From contig CAADRB010000005.1 in NCBI GenBank assembly GCA_900708905.1, positions 1,850,573 to 1,914,572 on the forward strand: a DNA stretch of 64,000 nt, given 5' to 3'. A program made the position numbers and the translations under genes. Positions within the stretch are counted from its first letter, which is position 1, and each line of letters begins with the position of its first letter. The notes below the pieces were generated by a model, which ran no database searches, was not told where the DNA came from, and saw nothing but the letters and a program-made list of their open reading frames with translations. The stretch is from Hymenolepis diminuta (lineage: Eukaryota; Platyhelminthes; Cestoda; Cyclophyllidea; Hymenolepididae). Shown piece after piece: positions 61,608 to 64,000 of the stretch.

Positions 61608-64000
61608 CTGGAGGAAAAAGTAAAAGAACTTAGATCACTTGATGATTTTTTTATCGCAAGATGCCCTGTCTGAGTTGAAGGTTTGGATTTTATGAACTAA
61701 AAAACAAGAATTCTTCAATCTACATGAAATTGTTCCTCTCCGTTTAAAAATGTACTATTCGAATTTCAAATGAAACAGGAAAACTTTTAAATTCTAAATA
61801 AAAGGATTAATTTCTCCATCACTCAGTGTTATCGAATTAACTGAAAAATTTATTTCCAAATCAAACATTTTCTGTTTTAAGGGACCCCACTTTCTAATTG
61901 GACGTAAAATTTATGATGAAAATATTTTGATAATGGGAAGGATACGTAGAAAAGGAACAAGAAAGAAATAATAAACTCTTCTAAATCAAAGAGTGGTAGA
62001 ACATATATGAACCACTTACTGAGAGATTGATGGAGAGGTTTGCGGCTAACGGATCCGAATAAGTAAGTGATAATTTTGCAATACTAAATTTTCAAGGTGT
62101 GAAGACCAATGAGACTGAGATCAAAATGTGAGGATTTAGGAAAAAACCCTTCAGTAATAATATAGGTAAAAAGGATAACAATGGAATCCTTTGAACATGT
62201 GGTGTTTGAGATGAATACTTTCTTGAAATATCAAGTGGGCCAGCAGAAAATTGTTAACTTCCATTCATAAATATCAACGTCTTGTGAAGTTGTCTCCCAT
62301 TCACATTTAACCAAATTCAATCCATTGAAGGTCTTAATGGCATAGAAACAACTATCAGAACTCGAGATCCTGTGGAATTTTTTGATTTGATAAATACAGT
62401 TGCTTAAATTTTGGTTAATATATATTCTGAATTATTTACATAACAGCTATAGTCTTAGAAACCTCTAAGTTAGCCAGAGTTTCCAAAATTATATGATGTA
62501 AAAGGAATTATGCAAACTTTTCTATTTTCCCAATCGTGTCCAGTAATAATCCAAAATTTGAGTGCATTTTAACATTCCTGTAAAATTAGTAAATAAGTCA
62601 TAATAACGTTAATAACCACTTACAAGTTTTACTTTACTTTCTTTATCGGATAAAAATGTTTCATTTTATCCAGCAATCTCCCCACCCAAATCACATGAAA
62701 TCTAACTGCTCATTTTCCTTTGATCGCATGAACTAGATGACTTCTAAGGGAAAAATGAGAGCGCAAACAAATGAAATGAAATCACCGACATATCTCTGTT
62801 AATACTAACCTGTCTCCCACAGTGAAATATTTTGTCCTCTGGTTCTGTTGTTAGTCAGAGAGTTACTGTTGAGAATTTGGCTCTTCGTTAAAGCTGATTT
62901 AAGGATTGGATGTAGGAGCTTTAAGGTTGTAAAAGAATTTTAGCCGATATAAAAATGCAATCGCCTATTTTACATTAATAAAATTTAAAATATTGGTGGA
63001 CCAACAATAAATGAAAACCTATTGAAAAATATTATATACTTTAATATTTATTTTGAGTCAAAAGCTTTCGTGATACTAACTGTTGTATGAACCAGAATAT
63101 TTTTATCTAAAAAAGAAAGTAACGTAAAAAAATGTGCATGTTTATTAACTTAATTATAAACCTATACAAATTTTACATAATTGTTAAAGTGGACTAAAAG
63201 TATGGGTCATTACCAGGTAGAATTGCGGAAGTTCACTCAATTCCGATTTGTTATTTGATTTAGGGGAGTTGTGACTATTCGGGAGACCAATAGGGTTATT
63301 ACACTGATAAAAATAAATCAAATCTCATGAAAATTTACAGTTTTTTATCACAGGAAAGCACCTAAAGAGGAGGATGGGAATGAGTCATATAGAGGGGTAA
63401 GATTAAAATTAAGATACCTTAAATGTCTTAAATTATCCAAATTAAAGATTTATTATAGTACTATCTCCAGTTAGTGTTTACAGTTTACTGCATCAAATCA
63501 TAATGAGTCGAAGTCCAAAAAGGACCCTTCTTTTTTACATATGTTTTTATCCGGGAGTAAAATTGAAAAACTGGTAGTGCTGTCCTGATAAATTTGTCTC
63601 TCTTTATTGCCAGAGATACTTGGCTCAAAAGATTATTTTATATAAATGTGCTCACTGGGATTGATTCAAAGTGTCATAATTCCAATGACCACGTTTCGCA
63701 GATGATATAGGTTTCTATTGCATTAAGTTTATTTCAATAAGTGGAAAAATCTTGACGAATTTGCCACCATTTGCCATAAAAAATGGAATATATAACAATA
63801 AATTTCGAACTCCAAGCGTGTAAAAGTATTTAAAATTTTTAAGGCATATATAACGAAGTTCAAATCTACTTTGATCAAAGTTAAATAGTCGCTTATCGTG
63901 ACGCATACAAAAACAACAACAATTTCAGATTTTATCCAAGGAGGCTATTGACTAAAGTAAACAAGTAAATAAATTTGGCAATGTAAATAAGAGGAAAATC
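61608..64000. other. Probable first intron of paralogue 2
   Basis: AT-rich DNA with no exon resembling exon 1 of paralogue 1. Paralogue 1 has a 1.48 kb first intron in the equivalent place, so this is most likely intronic. A segment near 63520-63620 (CCTTCTTTTTTACAT, then CCGGGAGTAAAATTG) resembles 54645-54705 and is a minor repeat. Confidence 0.45.

Noticed and set aside
61990..62060. A short minus-strand segment flanked by TTTAG and GTAAGT considered as exon 1 of paralogue 2
   Set aside because: It ends in phase 0 in its open frame while exon 2 requires phase 2, and the required frame contains a stop.
62818..62900. A possible noncoding first exon of PPxY paralogue 2 with a donor ACAG|GTTAGT
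   Set aside because: It has no open frame and no independent support. The expected coding exon 1 (ending in phase 2) was not found between it and 61607.
1..64000. CRISPR arrays, rRNA, tRNA genes or bacterial-type operons
   Set aside because: No regularly spaced repeats, no rRNA-like blocks and no intact tRNA cloverleaf were seen. The tRNA-like heads belong to SINE copies. Intron-containing genes show the DNA is eukaryotic.

Overview
This 64 kb window is AT-rich eukaryotic DNA with sparse genes and no sign of operons. Three genes can be read with confidence, plus one partial paralogue. The 31-33 nt introns in the first half of one gene, a low-GC background and abundant non-LTR, Ty3/gypsy, mariner and tRNA-SINE debris fit a parasitic flatworm (trematode or cestode). 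The species cannot be fixed from the sequence alone.

Left part (1-40.2 kb) is essentially a gene desert. A possible signal-peptide first exon reads leftward at 2253-2349, next to a GC-richer flank. After that come only noncoding DNA, degraded tRNA-derived SINEs (most readable copies point the same way), a dead non-LTR retrotransposon (17.8-20.1 kb), a fossil mariner transposase (29.5-30.4 kb), several GC-rich low-repeat islands and the 3' end of a Ty3/gypsy element (38.5-39.1 kb).

The central cluster (40.3-46.1 kb) holds an intact single-exon E2 ubiquitin-conjugating gene of the UBE2A/UBE2B (Rad6) type on the plus strand. It converges with a 13-exon COG6 gene (Golgi tethering complex) on the minus strand; their stop codons are only about 140 bp apart. 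I could join the COG6 exons into a continuous 663-residue frame close to the known family length.

Right part (47-64 kb) begins with an internally deleted Ty3/gypsy element lacking reverse transcriptase and RNase H. It then has solo LTRs of one family, two with perfect 5-bp target duplications, and a second LTR-like repeat family. Two related minus-strand genes (53.4-55.4 kb, and 61.3-61.6 kb running out of the window) encode small two-pass membrane proteins with proline-rich PPxY tails. They share intron positions and phases, so they are a duplicated pair. No function can be assigned beyond likely recruitment of WW-domain proteins such as Nedd4-type ubiquitin ligases, which is inference.
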